The translations under genes and the position numbers were made by a program. The notes under the pieces were generated by a model. It did not search any database, was not told where the DNA came from, and saw nothing but the letters and a program-made list of their open reading frames with translations. Positions 32,901 through 40,931 of a stretch of DNA of 64,000 nucleotides are shown here, piece after piece. This DNA is from a virus, in IMG/VR virus record IMGVR_UViG_3300017963_000217, positions 1 through 64,000 of that record. One strand, 5' to 3'. The stretch's first letter is position 1. Each line of letters starts with the position of its first letter.

Positions 32901-34276
32901 CTAGAGGTGCAGACACCTATTCTTTGGAATTCCGTGGTACTGATAGATCGAACGGAAGTTATATAGCTGCTTTACCGGTTGGTGTTGATGGTTCTAAAAT
33001 TAGGGGGTCTCGATTTTATTTAATAGAAATAGACGAGTTAGCTCAGATGCAACCAGAAATTATTGATATGGTAATTAGACCTATGGCGGCTGTTTCTTCA
33101 GAGCCCATGCAGAGAGTTAGAGAGCGTGAACGGCAAAAGGAACTAATAAAACGAGGATTAGCATCTGAAGAGGATTTTGAAGGCGAAGCTGCTAATAAAA
33201 TGATTATGGCTTCATCTGGATATTTTAAATTCAATCATATGTGGGACAGGATGAGGGCGTATTGGAAGGCCATGAAAGATCCTAAGATTGCGGATAGATA
33301 CGCCGTACACCAAGTACCATATCAACTTATGCCAGAAGCCTTTCTTGATATGGAAAATATTAATTCTTCTAAATTACAAATGTCCACTATAGAGTTTAGG
33401 ATGGAGTATGAAGCCGCTATGGTATCTGATAGTGATGGGTTCTTTAAGGCTTCCATGCTTGATGCTTGCACCATCGGTAGTGATTTTAGTTTACGAATAG
33501 TGGGCGAGCCTGGTAAAGAATATGTAATGGGGGTTGATCCCAATCAAGGTGGGTCTGCCGCTTGTGGTGTTGTGGTTATAGAAGTGGGCGATCCTCATAA
33601 GTTAGTCTATATAAATGAGATTAAGGGCAAAACTACTCAAAAAATGACTGCGGCAATACAAGAGTTATGTGAAAATTTTAATATCGTTAAGATATTTATG
33701 GATTCTCAGGGGGGAGGAAAGCCTATAAAAGATTTACTACAGGAGGGTTATGGTAATAAAACCCCCATACTTGACATAGACGATGATTTAACTAGAAGCC
33801 ATTCGGGAAAACGTATATTGAAGATGGTTAATCCAAGTGTACAATGGATAAATGATGCTAATTTTGATACACTAGCTCTTATAGAGCATAAAGAAATCCG
33901 TTTTCCTGTAATGCCTAAGTCAGAAAAAACTGATAAAGCAGAGGATAAGACTGACGCGATATCTGAAAAATTATATGAGAAAGTAAAAGTACTTAAATCT
34001 CAAATGTTGAATATAGTTGTTACTCAAACAGCTAGAGGATCTAGGCATTTTGATACGCCTACTAAAGGACAAAACAAAGACCTTTATTCAGCTCTAATAC
34101 TTGCATGTTGGGGTGTTCGCGAGATGGATAGACAATCTATGGAGCGCGTACAAAAACTACATGCACAAGGGTTAGTGAGACCTCACAGTAAAGGATCTCA
34201 ATTTGCGCAGGCTGTGAACGCTGGCCCAGGTGAATCGTGGATGGAAAATGCTATTCCAAAGAAAAGAATAAAGTAA
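29978..34276 (+). CDS. terL: Large terminase subunit precursor with two inteins
   Basis: The TTG start follows TAGGAG. The 1432 aa reading frame holds a 580 aa terminase and two inteins (residues 68-498 and 528-948). Exteins are 29978-30178, 31472-31558 and 32822-34276. Spliced, the Walker A becomes GRGCGKT-FLLG and the next block GPGFRQ-SKFIF. Walker B FYLIEIDELAQ and the nuclease motifs MGVDPNQGG, FMDSQGGGK and DKTDAISE are in the C-terminal extein. TerL cuts concatemeric DNA and pumps it into proheads. Both inteins must be excised for ATPase function, because one sits in the P-loop. Confidence 0.95.
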   Translation: MGIIDIYDNIDVVMEQGTNLIEYYRSDPVMAAYDLLKVDLAPVQRLILRDMWFKNFTITVAGRGCGKSADINSLSFVDGKGVCYLREEFDTIPTFLRDGETLEINSGNSIYTSEGFKPIKRVSLEKRIEGIKLTTKIGLENKGSKHHPVLTINEGGDFYYKQLQDFEVGDYVCIQRGQNTFGENEMPIDDAYLIGLFIGDGMIVDTYNHQDITTSDDYIISYCADYCDKYNISYRIDKDKRTDSTVKIIFKQFDWFFDKYNIKRCLSYDKEVPYNIRTLSESTQVEFLRGLFDTDGGFESNGVVTLCSASETLIKEVQMMLLNFGIIGSIREKKTKSKFGKSFILSISGDDIKLFSEFIGFNLYRKQNLLDRYIKSNKFNTNKNIIPFIKNTIVKDLAKKYGSFSSFSRLFSNTRYRFDDGNRKNLSYDILNKIVNVVELYSTDPVIYNKLLKIRNRNYYFDVVKSVDKWSGDCYDFEMDMGIDVEPNYFCNGFINHNTFLLGVNAVLHALLYPGYRVGLMGPGFRQSLVLSDSYTTFWTDDGLKSSPIEFYNSIKEGETLVQSDVSQNRIISKWKNPDRACRYIKTNKGFELAGTVDHAIKVLDGDNNIIFKDLQDITENDYIVIRHGFNYFGNNNSLPKFDFDLNWRTKNCRIPTELTPDLSYWMGLLVGDGCISISATKRKQRVNFTNEDMELLKSFENLLVEYFVDDVDNIDVRDRKHNKGFDITYFSKKLVQFLLTCGFTNTTALDKKVPYVIKRANRDNICSFLSGLFDTDGHCYIQDYDHYNSCEVSLNTSSRQLANEVQSILLNIGIVSYVGISKKAGKRKLNGRTIHSTCATAYKVRITGVHNIIKFRDNVDFRCEHKSNKLNYFISNLKNRRRSTSICVELGVTKDIIDRDPDKFLSYRKSGLYFVRMKESDYFFAPTIDAEVENEHCYFAGGFINHNSKFIFNEVEKIYQRSHIVREACVKRPTRGADTYSLEFRGTDRSNGSYIAALPVGVDGSKIRGSRFYLIEIDELAQMQPEIIDMVIRPMAAVSSEPMQRVRERERQKELIKRGLASEEDFEGEAANKMIMASSGYFKFNHMWDRMRAYWKAMKDPKIADRYAVHQVPYQLMPEAFLDMENINSSKLQMSTIEFRMEYEAAMVSDSDGFFKASMLDACTIGSDFSLRIVGEPGKEYVMGVDPNQGGSAACGVVVIEVGDPHKLVYINEIKGKTTQKMTAAIQELCENFNIVKIFMDSQGGGKPIKDLLQEGYGNKTPILDIDDDLTRSHSGKRILKMVNPSVQWINDANFDTLALIEHKEIRFPVMPKSEKTDKAEDKTDAISEKLYEKVKVLKSQMLNIVVTQTARGSRHFDTPTKGQNKDLYSALILACWGVREMDRQSMERVQKLHAQGLVRPHSKGSQFAQAVNAGPGESWMENAIPKKRIK
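30179..31471 (+). mobile_element. Intein 1 in TerL P-loop, LAGLIDADG type, 431 aa
   Basis: It begins with Ser (residue 68, directly after GRGCGK), ends His-Asn, and is followed by Thr as +1 residue. Block B is seen as GSKHHPVLT; homing motifs are YLIGLFIGDGM and EFLRGLFDTDGGF; the C-terminal block is NYFCNGFINHN. Removal rebuilds GRGCGKT. A Ser-1, Thr+1 class 1 intein with an intact endonuclease pattern. Confidence 0.9.
31559..32821 (+). mobile_element. Intein 2 in TerL, LAGLIDADG type, 421 aa
   Basis: It begins with Ser (residue 528, after GPGFRQ) and ends His-Asn with Ser as +1. Block B is FELAGTVDHAI (TxxH); homing motifs are YWMGLLVGDGCIS and SFLSGLFDTDGHC; the C-terminal block is CYFAGGFINHN, close to that of intein 1. 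Only 29 extein residues separate the two inteins. Confidence 0.9.
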
Positions 34277-34285
34277 GGAAATATA

Positions 34286-34690
34286 ATGGTAGAAGAAAAT
34301 AAAAATAAATTAGAGGAATACAAAAAAGACGATGTTACCGTTAAAGACATGGTTACTCGCATTCACGACAAGATAGACGAATTCAAAGATGATATAGACG
34401 AAGAATTTGAAAAAGAATTAGAAAGGCAATTAAAAGCCAAACGCAATGGTTATTTTATAGTTCCAAATAAATTTTGGGACGCTTGGTTCCAAAAGATATT
34501 TGCCCAGATAATTTCGATTAAGGTATGGGTATTGGCACTTATTACTGTACTATTAGTTAAAAGTTTTATAAGTAGTACTGAGTTTGCCGCACTATTTGGT
34601 ATTATTATGGGCCTGAAAGGAATTTTTCAAACAGCTGCCGTCTGGAAAAAGAATGGTAACGGTGATTTAAACGCGGTAGATAAGACATAA
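34286..34690 (+). CDS. Two-helix membrane protein, 134 aa
   Basis: The N-terminal 65 residues are charged and helical. Then VWVLALITVLLVKSFI and FAALFGIIMGLKGIF form one or two membrane segments near residues 76-115. A polar tail follows. The topology is like some phage holins, but its place between terminase and portal is unusual for one. It may instead be a virion membrane protein. The function is unknown. Confidence 0.65.
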   Translation: MVEENKNKLEEYKKDDVTVKDMVTRIHDKIDEFKDDIDEEFEKELERQLKAKRNGYFIVPNKFWDAWFQKIFAQIISIKVWVLALITVLLVKSFISSTEFAALFGIIMGLKGIFQTAAVWKKNGNGDLNAVDKT

Positions 34691-34703
34691 GGAGTATATT
34701 TAA

Positions 34704-36662
34704 ATGGAACAGCGACGATTAGAAAAGATTACAGCGGATCTCAAAGAAAAATATCCCGAGGCTGGGATAAGAAAGATAGAGGTGGATGAATCATCTGGAA
34801 AATCTACTTTCTTTTTGAGGCCCTCTCAAAAAGCGCTAGCAACTTTACCCCCAGAGTTAGCGATGAGACTGCGAATGTCAGAATCTGAAAAAGCATCCGT
34901 GCTTAGGAGAGACTGGCTTACTAGGTCGGATTTAGATCTGTCTATAGCTGAGTCACCTTCTACGCAAGACCCAAAAGAATCTTACAAGAGGTCTATGAGA
35001 TATTATTATGATTTTGATATGTATGGAACTCATATAGACATCCTTACTAATTTTGCTGCTAAGGGTTTTGAAAATGATATAGATGATAAAAAAATAAAAC
35101 AATTTTATGATGTGTGGAACTTTGATGTAAATTTTAAACAAGTACTTGATTGGATATTTTTTGATTTCTTTAGAGTTGGTATGGTGCGTACGTATAAGAT
35201 TATAGGCAAATATAATCCTGGGGTTAGTTACTTATCACCGATACCTGGAATGAAACAAGCTAGAGGGGATCTTAAAGAAATCGTAGAAAGAGCTGAAAGA
35301 ATACACCAAAAGAGATTAGAGAGATTAGATGAGAAATTAAAAGATCTAGATGGTCGTAGAAAGGATGAAAAAGATTTAAAAAGAGAGCTATCAGCTAGAA
35401 AGAAAATATGGTCAAAGGGGTTTATGCCTATAGCGTATACCGTGCTAAATCCAACACTAGTTGATATAGAAGGTAGTTTATTATTTAATAATACTAAAGT
35501 AACGCTTAAACCTTCAGAGGAATTGGTTAAATTAACAAAAAAGGCGCCTACTGAACTTACTGATGACGAAAAGACTTTAATTAAATTGTTACCCAGTGAT
35601 TTCAAAGAGAAAGTTAAATCTGGCAAAGGCATAGAACTCGACCCCATGTATGTAGGCGAGGTAGATTATAGAAAACAGCCTTATGAAAGATATGCTAGAC
35701 CTAGAGGCATAAAAGTTTTTGATGCTTTGGAATACAAAAAATCCTTGCGCCAGGCGGACCTTAGTACTTTGGACGGCATCACTAATTACATATTAAAAGT
35801 AACTATAGGTAATGATGAATATCCCGTTACTAGTCAGTCAGAATTGCAGACTATAGCGTCTTTATTTAATTCTACTACTTCTAAATCATTTGATGTAGTA
35901 TGGAATCATACACTACAAATAGAAAAAATAGTAGCGCCCGAAATTGAAGCCGTGCTTGGGCAAGATAAATATAAGCAGGTTAATGAAGATATAACCGGTG
36001 GTTTAGCCATGTCTAGAGGTTTTATAGATGGCGTGACCAACCTTAATACCGGAGAGGCAAATCTTGTAACCAAAACTGTTCTAGAAGAGATTAATTATGC
36101 TAGGCGGCAAGTAGAACGTTGGATATATAATGAATACAGACAGATAGCGGAGGCAATGGGTTTTGACAGGTTTCCTAGAGTTAGATGGGATAACACTATA
36201 TTAAGAGACATTATATTGTATATGAGTACTATTTCAGCCCTTGTAGACCGCAGAATGCTCTCATATGAGACTGCTCTTGAGCAGCTAGGCTTTGATTATG
36301 AAAATGAATTTGGTAATATGAAAAATGAATTACCGTCTGTTTTGGAGGGTATTTTGGGCATTGTTGGAAGCCCTTTTCAACAAAAAGGATCTGGGATTCA
36401 AAATGTTCAGAGAGCCCCTATTGGAACACCATCTAATGGCAGACCAAGGGGACAAGTACCAAAAACTAAACAACCAAGTACTAAGCCACAAACAAAAACT
36501 AAAGTACCTAATCAGGCGCCGAGTCAACAACCAGGTCCGAGCCCGGCAGCTGCATCTACCGATATTAGGTATGTTATGCAATATGCTGCCGAAGTAATGG
36601 ATAATGATCAGTTTTTGGAGTTTTTGCAAGGATTTATAGAATCATATAGAACCACTGAGTAA
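34704..36662 (+). CDS. Portal protein
   Basis: The 652 aa protein lies two genes after TerL and before the protease and capsid genes. N-terminal features include SYKRSMRYYYDFDMYGTHIDILTNFA, a long stem-like coiled region around residues 190-245 and VDYRKQPYERYARPRGIKVFDA. LEEINYARRQVERWIYNEYRQIAEAMGF is typical of the portal wing and stem. The C-terminal 100 residues are Pro/Gln-rich and disordered (RGQVPKTKQPSTKPQ). The dodecameric ring is the DNA gate. Assigned from order and pattern. Confidence 0.85.
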   Translation: MEQRRLEKITADLKEKYPEAGIRKIEVDESSGKSTFFLRPSQKALATLPPELAMRLRMSESEKASVLRRDWLTRSDLDLSIAESPSTQDPKESYKRSMRYYYDFDMYGTHIDILTNFAAKGFENDIDDKKIKQFYDVWNFDVNFKQVLDWIFFDFFRVGMVRTYKIIGKYNPGVSYLSPIPGMKQARGDLKEIVERAERIHQKRLERLDEKLKDLDGRRKDEKDLKRELSARKKIWSKGFMPIAYTVLNPTLVDIEGSLLFNNTKVTLKPSEELVKLTKKAPTELTDDEKTLIKLLPSDFKEKVKSGKGIELDPMYVGEVDYRKQPYERYARPRGIKVFDALEYKKSLRQADLSTLDGITNYILKVTIGNDEYPVTSQSELQTIASLFNSTTSKSFDVVWNHTLQIEKIVAPEIEAVLGQDKYKQVNEDITGGLAMSRGFIDGVTNLNTGEANLVTKTVLEEINYARRQVERWIYNEYRQIAEAMGFDRFPRVRWDNTILRDIILYMSTISALVDRRMLSYETALEQLGFDYENEFGNMKNELPSVLEGILGIVGSPFQQKGSGIQNVQRAPIGTPSNGRPRGQVPKTKQPSTKPQTKTKVPNQAPSQQPGPSPAAASTDIRYVMQYAAEVMDNDQFLEFLQGFIESYRTTE

Positions 36663-36666
36663 TACT

Positions 36667-37407
36667 ATGGAATGTTTTGGAATAATTTATAAATCTACTA
36701 ATAAAATAAATAATAAGTCTTATGTTGGCCAGACAATATGTGCATTTAATGTTAGAAAATTACAACATATTAATGATTCAGCGGCTAATAGGGATAACAT
36801 TTATTTTCATAATGCAATTAGAAAATATGGGCCTACTAATTTTGAATGGGAAATACTTAAACGTTGTTATTCTAGAGAAGAATTAGATGCTGAGGAAAAA
36901 AGATTTATAATAAAATATAAAACTTTAGAAAATGGATATAATCTAACCACTGGTGGTGCTGGAATGAGTAATTATTCAGTTACGGAAGAGCATAGACGTA
37001 ATTTGTCCGTATCACATAAAGGTTATAAACATACGGAAGAACAAAAGAAGAAAATTTCTAAAGCATTAAGAAATAGATATTGCTCAGAGGAAACAAGAAA
37101 AAAATTATCGATATCTAAGATGGGCAGTAATAATCCCATGTGTGGCAAATTTGGAAATACAAATCCCTTTTATAAAGGAAAGTTTTCGACAGAAGTTATA
37201 GAAAAAATAAGAGATTCTAATAGTTTGTATTGGGAAGTGACTTTTCCAAACGGTGATAAACAAATAATAAAAAATTTAAGTAGATTTTGTAGGGAACATA
37301 ATTTAAGTAAAGGAGTTATGGGTCTTGTTTCAAAAGGATGTAGGGCACACCATAAATTATATAGATGTAAAAAATTAGGTAAGAATTTACCGAATGTAAA
37401 TTTATAG
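36667..37407 (+). CDS. GIY-YIG homing endonuclease
   Basis: The 246 aa protein has the GIY-YIG core (GIIYKSTNKINNKSYVGQT at residues 5-23), a later Arg/Glu-containing helix (LQHINDS..., FHNAIRKYG, E near residue 80 in AEEKRFI), and YNLTTGG. Several NUMOD3-type motifs follow (TEEHRRNLSVSHKGYKHTEEQKKKISKAL, SEETRKKLSISKMG) and a C-terminal NUMOD-like helix. It is inserted between the portal and the protease candidate. There is little ribosome-site signal. It ends TAG followed directly by TGA. Confidence 0.9.
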   Translation: MECFGIIYKSTNKINNKSYVGQTICAFNVRKLQHINDSAANRDNIYFHNAIRKYGPTNFEWEILKRCYSREELDAEEKRFIIKYKTLENGYNLTTGGAGMSNYSVTEEHRRNLSVSHKGYKHTEEQKKKISKALRNRYCSEETRKKLSISKMGSNNPMCGKFGNTNPFYKGKFSTEVIEKIRDSNSLYWEVTFPNGDKQIIKNLSRFCREHNLSKGVMGLVSKGCRAHHKLYRCKKLGKNLPNVNL

Positions 37408-37490
37408 TGAGGGCAGATAGTTATAATAAACTAACCGCTCTTATTATAGAGGGCTTTATATTTTTGTTTGGGAAGGGGAGGTATATAGTA

Positions 37491-38609
37491 GTGGAACATG
37501 AATATAAATTTGATCCTGTAACTATAGAGGCGCAGATAGAACTTTTTGAAGGCACTGATGCTCTTAAAAAAGAGGTTGCCTCTATTGTAAATTTTCCTGA
37601 GAATAAGACACCAGATGTGTTGTTTTTTTCGGGTATTTTTGTGTCATCTGGGGCCAACCTAAATGATGCTTTTTTTATGCCCACCGAAATGGTTAAGGCA
37701 TATAATACAATAGATAACAAAGCATTGGATATAGAGCATGAAGAGACGGAGATAGTAGGGCATATATATTCCAGTGCTTTTATTGATAGATCTGGAAATA
37801 AGCTTAGTATAGAAAAATTAAAAGATATGAGTCCGGCAGAACTTGACAGAATGGATTTGGATGTGATGATTGCTGGTATTATATATAAGAGCAGGTTTCC
37901 AGAGCTGGCAGAAGAAGTAAAAAACAATAAATGGAAACTATCTATGGAAACATATTTTTCAAATTATGACGTAAAAGTGGGTAATCTGATATTATCACGA
38001 CAGGAAGCTGAAGCAATGGGATTGGCTTCAGATGATGTGTTAGGACGAGTAGCAAAGATTCTTAAAAAGGGAAAGGAAATAGCAAAGGGACAGGTAACTA
38101 GAGTATTAAGAAACCTGTTGTTTTCAGGATGTGGGCTTGTAAAAAATCCTGCCAACCCCAGATCCTTGATATTGGAAACAGCCAAAAAGAAGGGGGAAGA
38201 GGTTATGGTTGTAGAACTTGAACCTATAGAAACCGAATTAAAAGATAAGGACAAGGAAGATGCCGAAGCTATTGTGACGTCACCAGCAGCTACGGCCCCG
38301 AGCCCTGACGCATACGATGTTCGTACACAAACATCTCCTGGAATTTGTGTAAATTATAAAAGAAGAGTTATTGATGCTACGTTCGAAGGACCGGATGCAA
38401 AGGTTTTACATGAGGACTGGTGTACTCTTTACGATATGGCGTGCACGTCACCGTCAAGAGGAGCAGATCATCCCGAATGTATCAGGCAGGTAGTTGTATC
38501 CAAGACTGGATCGTACACTAAGTATAAACTATCAGATTTAGAGGCCATGGATAGACGAGGCAATCTATTGGCTACTCTGATAGAAGTTTTGAATAAATCG
38601 AGGAGGTAA
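37491..38609 (+). CDS. Prohead protease candidate (XkdF-like)
   Basis: The GTG at 37491 follows GGGGAGG by nine bases and is preferred to the GTG at 37407, which lacks a ribosome site. The 372 aa protein has LDIEHEETEIVGHIYSSAF, KWKLSMETYFSNYDV and a conserved FSGCGLVKNPANP. These resemble the His- and Ser-bearing regions of XkdF/S78-like head proteases. A Ser/Ala/Pro-rich linker leads to a Cys-containing C-terminal domain (CVNYKRRVIDATF, CTLYDMACTSP). Position between portal and scaffold fits. Catalytic residues are inferred. Confidence 0.65.
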   Translation: MEHEYKFDPVTIEAQIELFEGTDALKKEVASIVNFPENKTPDVLFFSGIFVSSGANLNDAFFMPTEMVKAYNTIDNKALDIEHEETEIVGHIYSSAFIDRSGNKLSIEKLKDMSPAELDRMDLDVMIAGIIYKSRFPELAEEVKNNKWKLSMETYFSNYDVKVGNLILSRQEAEAMGLASDDVLGRVAKILKKGKEIAKGQVTRVLRNLLFSGCGLVKNPANPRSLILETAKKKGEEVMVVELEPIETELKDKDKEDAEAIVTSPAATAPSPDAYDVRTQTSPGICVNYKRRVIDATFEGPDAKVLHEDWCTLYDMACTSPSRGADHPECIRQVVVSKTGSYTKYKLSDLEAMDRRGNLLATLIEVLNKSRR

Positions 38610-38615
38610 TCGCTC

Positions 38616-39032
38616 ATGCCACAAGCACAAACTGGAAAAACTAAGAGTGTACCCAAGGTAGTTAGGGTGAATGCTTCAGATGGTGAAGCTGTTCTGTTCA
38701 GAAATCTTGGGAATGGACGTAGACTCCCATTTATTTGGGCAGATACGTTTACATTGGCATCCGGTACCACAGAAACAGTGGTATCCAGCGGTGTTTCGTT
38801 TCATGACTATGATGTATCGGGTGGCATCATTACTTTTAGTCCTATGTCATCCGGTGGCGCTGCTCTGACCACTTACATTGATAAGAATACTACAACTAAT
38901 GTAGTAAAATTAGTGGCTACTAGCGCGCCCAGTGAAGATTGTGATTTTGACATTATGTTCATGTTGGGTGTTGGGTATAACTTTGACAGTACACACACCA
39001 ATCAAATTTGGCGTAGATATTATAGTAATTAA
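38616..39032 (+). CDS. Small virion protein, 138 aa
   Basis: A compact beta-rich protein (KVVRVNASDGEAVLFRNLGNGRRLPFIWADTFTLASGTTETVVSSGVSFHDYDVSGG in successive strands) ending YNFDSTHTNQIWRRYYSN. It lies between the protease and scaffold genes; a head decoration or appendage protein is the likely category. The 98-base gap after it shows no gene. Confidence 0.65.
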   Translation: MPQAQTGKTKSVPKVVRVNASDGEAVLFRNLGNGRRLPFIWADTFTLASGTTETVVSSGVSFHDYDVSGGIITFSPMSSGGAALTTYIDKNTTTNVVKLVATSAPSEDCDFDIMFMLGVGYNFDSTHTNQIWRRYYSN

Positions 39033-39130
39033 TTTTTACGTAGGAATTGGGACGAGGAAATGGTTGATTTAAAGTTTTAAACGAGGTTGGTTTGCTGATT
39101 AACTTAAACTAAGTTTAGGAGGGTTTTTTC

Positions 39131-39973
39131 ATGACCGACAAATTAACTCAAGATGTACATGCTATAGTCGATAGCATCTTTAAGCAGAAAGAAGAAGACG
39201 CTATGAGAAAAGAAACAGAAGAAGCTCTCAATAAGTCTGCTGAAATAATTAATAAGCTTGATGAGTCCTTAGAGGCAAAGGGCCAAGAGCTTTCTAATTT
39301 AGAGGCTAAGAATGGGGAGTTGGAATTTACTATTTCTGAGCTTTCTGCTAAAACCAAAGAGCTAGAAGAGAATCTTGAGAACGCAAAGTCTGACTTTGAG
39401 GCCAAGGAAAAAGAGCTTACTGAGCAATTAGAGGCGGCTCAGTCCGAGCTAGAAGAAATTAAAAAGCAGCAACTTGCGAAAGCAAGATTTGATGAACTTG
39501 CTAGTGATGGTGTGGCTGCTATTAATGAGCAGGCCATTGAGGATCAGATGAACAAGATTCGAGATATGAGTGATGAAGAATTTGAATTGTATAAAACTGA
39601 TAGGCTTGAACTTCGTAAGTCTATCATAGCTGAGCTAGAGTCGTCATCCAGTACTGATACAGAGGAGAACGAAAATAGCGAGTCAGAAGTTGCCACAGAG
39701 GAAGAAACTAATGAAGAAGAATCTGCTTCCGAAGAAGAAACTTCAGAGGAAGAGACCGCTGAAGAAGAAACTTCAGAAGAAGCTTCAGAAGAGGACACCG
39801 AAGTGGAGTTAGAAGATGAGGAGGAGGCTGCTGCCGAATCTGAAGATTCGATTGATCCGATGAAAGCTGTTTCAGCTATGCTAAATCTAGAAGCTGATAT
39901 TAGTTCTAATATTCTCAGTAAATACAAAGATTTAGGTAAAGCTTTGGCTGAGAATGTTAAGAATAGGAAGTAA
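39131..39973 (+). CDS. Capsid scaffold protein candidate
   Basis: The 280 aa protein has a long N-terminal coiled coil (residues about 20-120), then a very acidic Glu/Ser/Thr region containing six EE-T/S-like repeats (ETSEEETAEEETSEEASEED), and a conserved-looking C-terminal helix (DPMKAVSAMLNLEADISSNILSKYKDL). Coiled-coil plus acidic region just before the major capsid gene is the usual form of a scaffold. A strong AGGAGGG ribosome site suggests high expression. Confidence 0.75.
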   Translation: MTDKLTQDVHAIVDSIFKQKEEDAMRKETEEALNKSAEIINKLDESLEAKGQELSNLEAKNGELEFTISELSAKTKELEENLENAKSDFEAKEKELTEQLEAAQSELEEIKKQQLAKARFDELASDGVAAINEQAIEDQMNKIRDMSDEEFELYKTDRLELRKSIIAELESSSSTDTEENENSESEVATEEETNEEESASEEETSEEETAEEETSEEASEEDTEVELEDEEEAAAESEDSIDPMKAVSAMLNLEADISSNILSKYKDLGKALAENVKNRK

Positions 39974-40007
39974 GTAATCGTAAAATTTTGCAAGGAGGAA
40001 AGTTATT

Positions 40008-40577
40008 ATGTTTATTCCGAGACATCCCGTAGTAGAGAATCAATTCTGCCAGTTCTATGGCCAGACCACGGTTTCTGGTGGAGCAGGTGATGTTTTAGCA
40101 TACGCAGGTTCCGTTTGCTATTTGGATGATAGCCAGACAGATGCCACAGTTAAAATTTATGTTGCTGATGAGAATAAGTACCCATTTGGGTTTTTGATGC
40201 AGAAGGTTAAAACTGGATATCATTCAATTCATCCGGCTGGGTTTATGATGCCTGGTGATCTCGGATCTTCCGATGTTATCGCACAGCCTAGCTACAACTC
40301 AAATGGACAGATTAACGGAAGTAAACCTGCGCCTGTTGGCGTTGCTCATCTTGGTATATGGGATACTATCCATTACTATGATACTTCAGCTATTAACGCT
40401 GGTGCAAGAATGCAGGTCCGTAAGAACAGTATGTCAGAACTTACTGATCTGGGCGCTGCTACTTATACCAATGCAACTGTAGTAGCTGTTGTTCTCAAGG
40501 GCGCAAGCGCTGCACAGGTTACTGCTAATGTTAATAACACCACACTTTATCCTATTAGGGTAAAGCTTTTAGTATAA
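40008..40577 (+). CDS. Head decoration protein candidate, 189 aa
   Basis: The protein is beta-rich with PRHPVVENQFCQFYGQTTVSGGAGDVLAYAGSV at the start and a middle FGFLMQKVKTGYHSIHP. The layout is like small beta-barrel capsid decoration or head-associated proteins. It lies between scaffold and major capsid genes and has an AAGGAGG ribosome site. Minor capsid or head-stabilising role is inferred from context. Confidence 0.7.
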   Translation: MFIPRHPVVENQFCQFYGQTTVSGGAGDVLAYAGSVCYLDDSQTDATVKIYVADENKYPFGFLMQKVKTGYHSIHPAGFMMPGDLGSSDVIAQPSYNSNGQINGSKPAPVGVAHLGIWDTIHYYDTSAINAGARMQVRKNSMSELTDLGAATYTNATVVAVVLKGASAAQVTANVNNTTLYPIRVKLLV

Positions 40578-40593
40578 TATTTATATTTAATTA

Positions 40594-40623
40594 TTGGATC
40601 AAAAGCACGTTTAGTGCATCCAA
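40594..40623 (+). terminator. Stem-loop before the major capsid gene
   Basis: TTGGAT/ATCCAA (40594-40599 and 40618-40623) encloses GCAC-GTTTA-GTGC with a five-base bulge. There is no good T-tract. It may be a weak terminator or a processing or stability element in the 73-base gap. Confidence 0.35.
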
Positions 40624-40650
40624 AATTACTTGACGGAGGCGAGTTAAGTT

Positions 40651-40931
40651 ATGGACAAAAAAGAAATGAGAGAACTGTTTAGGGCAACCGCTGCTATAAA
40701 TACTCCTGAAGGCATCATGGCCTATAAGGCGTTTGCTGCTGCTCTGACAACTCCAATCCTTCAAGCAATAGAGAGAGATTCCATAATGAGACAGCTTTTT
40801 GCTGTTGAAGAACTAGGTCCTGGAGCACAAGCTTCATATCCGGTCGCTGAGGATTTCGAGATCCCAGTTTGGGTATTACCAGGACTTGGCTATGTTGCCC
40901 AGAATTTTATAGAAGGTATCGGTGAAGAGGT
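40651..40931 (+). CDS. Major capsid protein, exon 1
   Basis: Exon 1 supplies residues 1-93 and the first two bases of codon 94. Joined to 42075-42864 it makes a 356 aa protein with a continuous frame across the junction (EEV-YVPTFSIDASGDWKL). The N-terminal domain includes AYKAFAAALTTPILQAIERDSIMRQLF and YPVAEDFEIPVWVLPGLGYV, an HK97-type pattern with an E-loop/spine-like helix. Location after scaffold and before connectors fits. Without splicing the frame stops at 40950. Confidence 0.82.

Noticed and set aside
39975-40007. Additional promoter or small gene before the decoration candidate
   Set aside because: The short gap has only the AAGGAGG ribosome site and no -10/-35 pair or frame.
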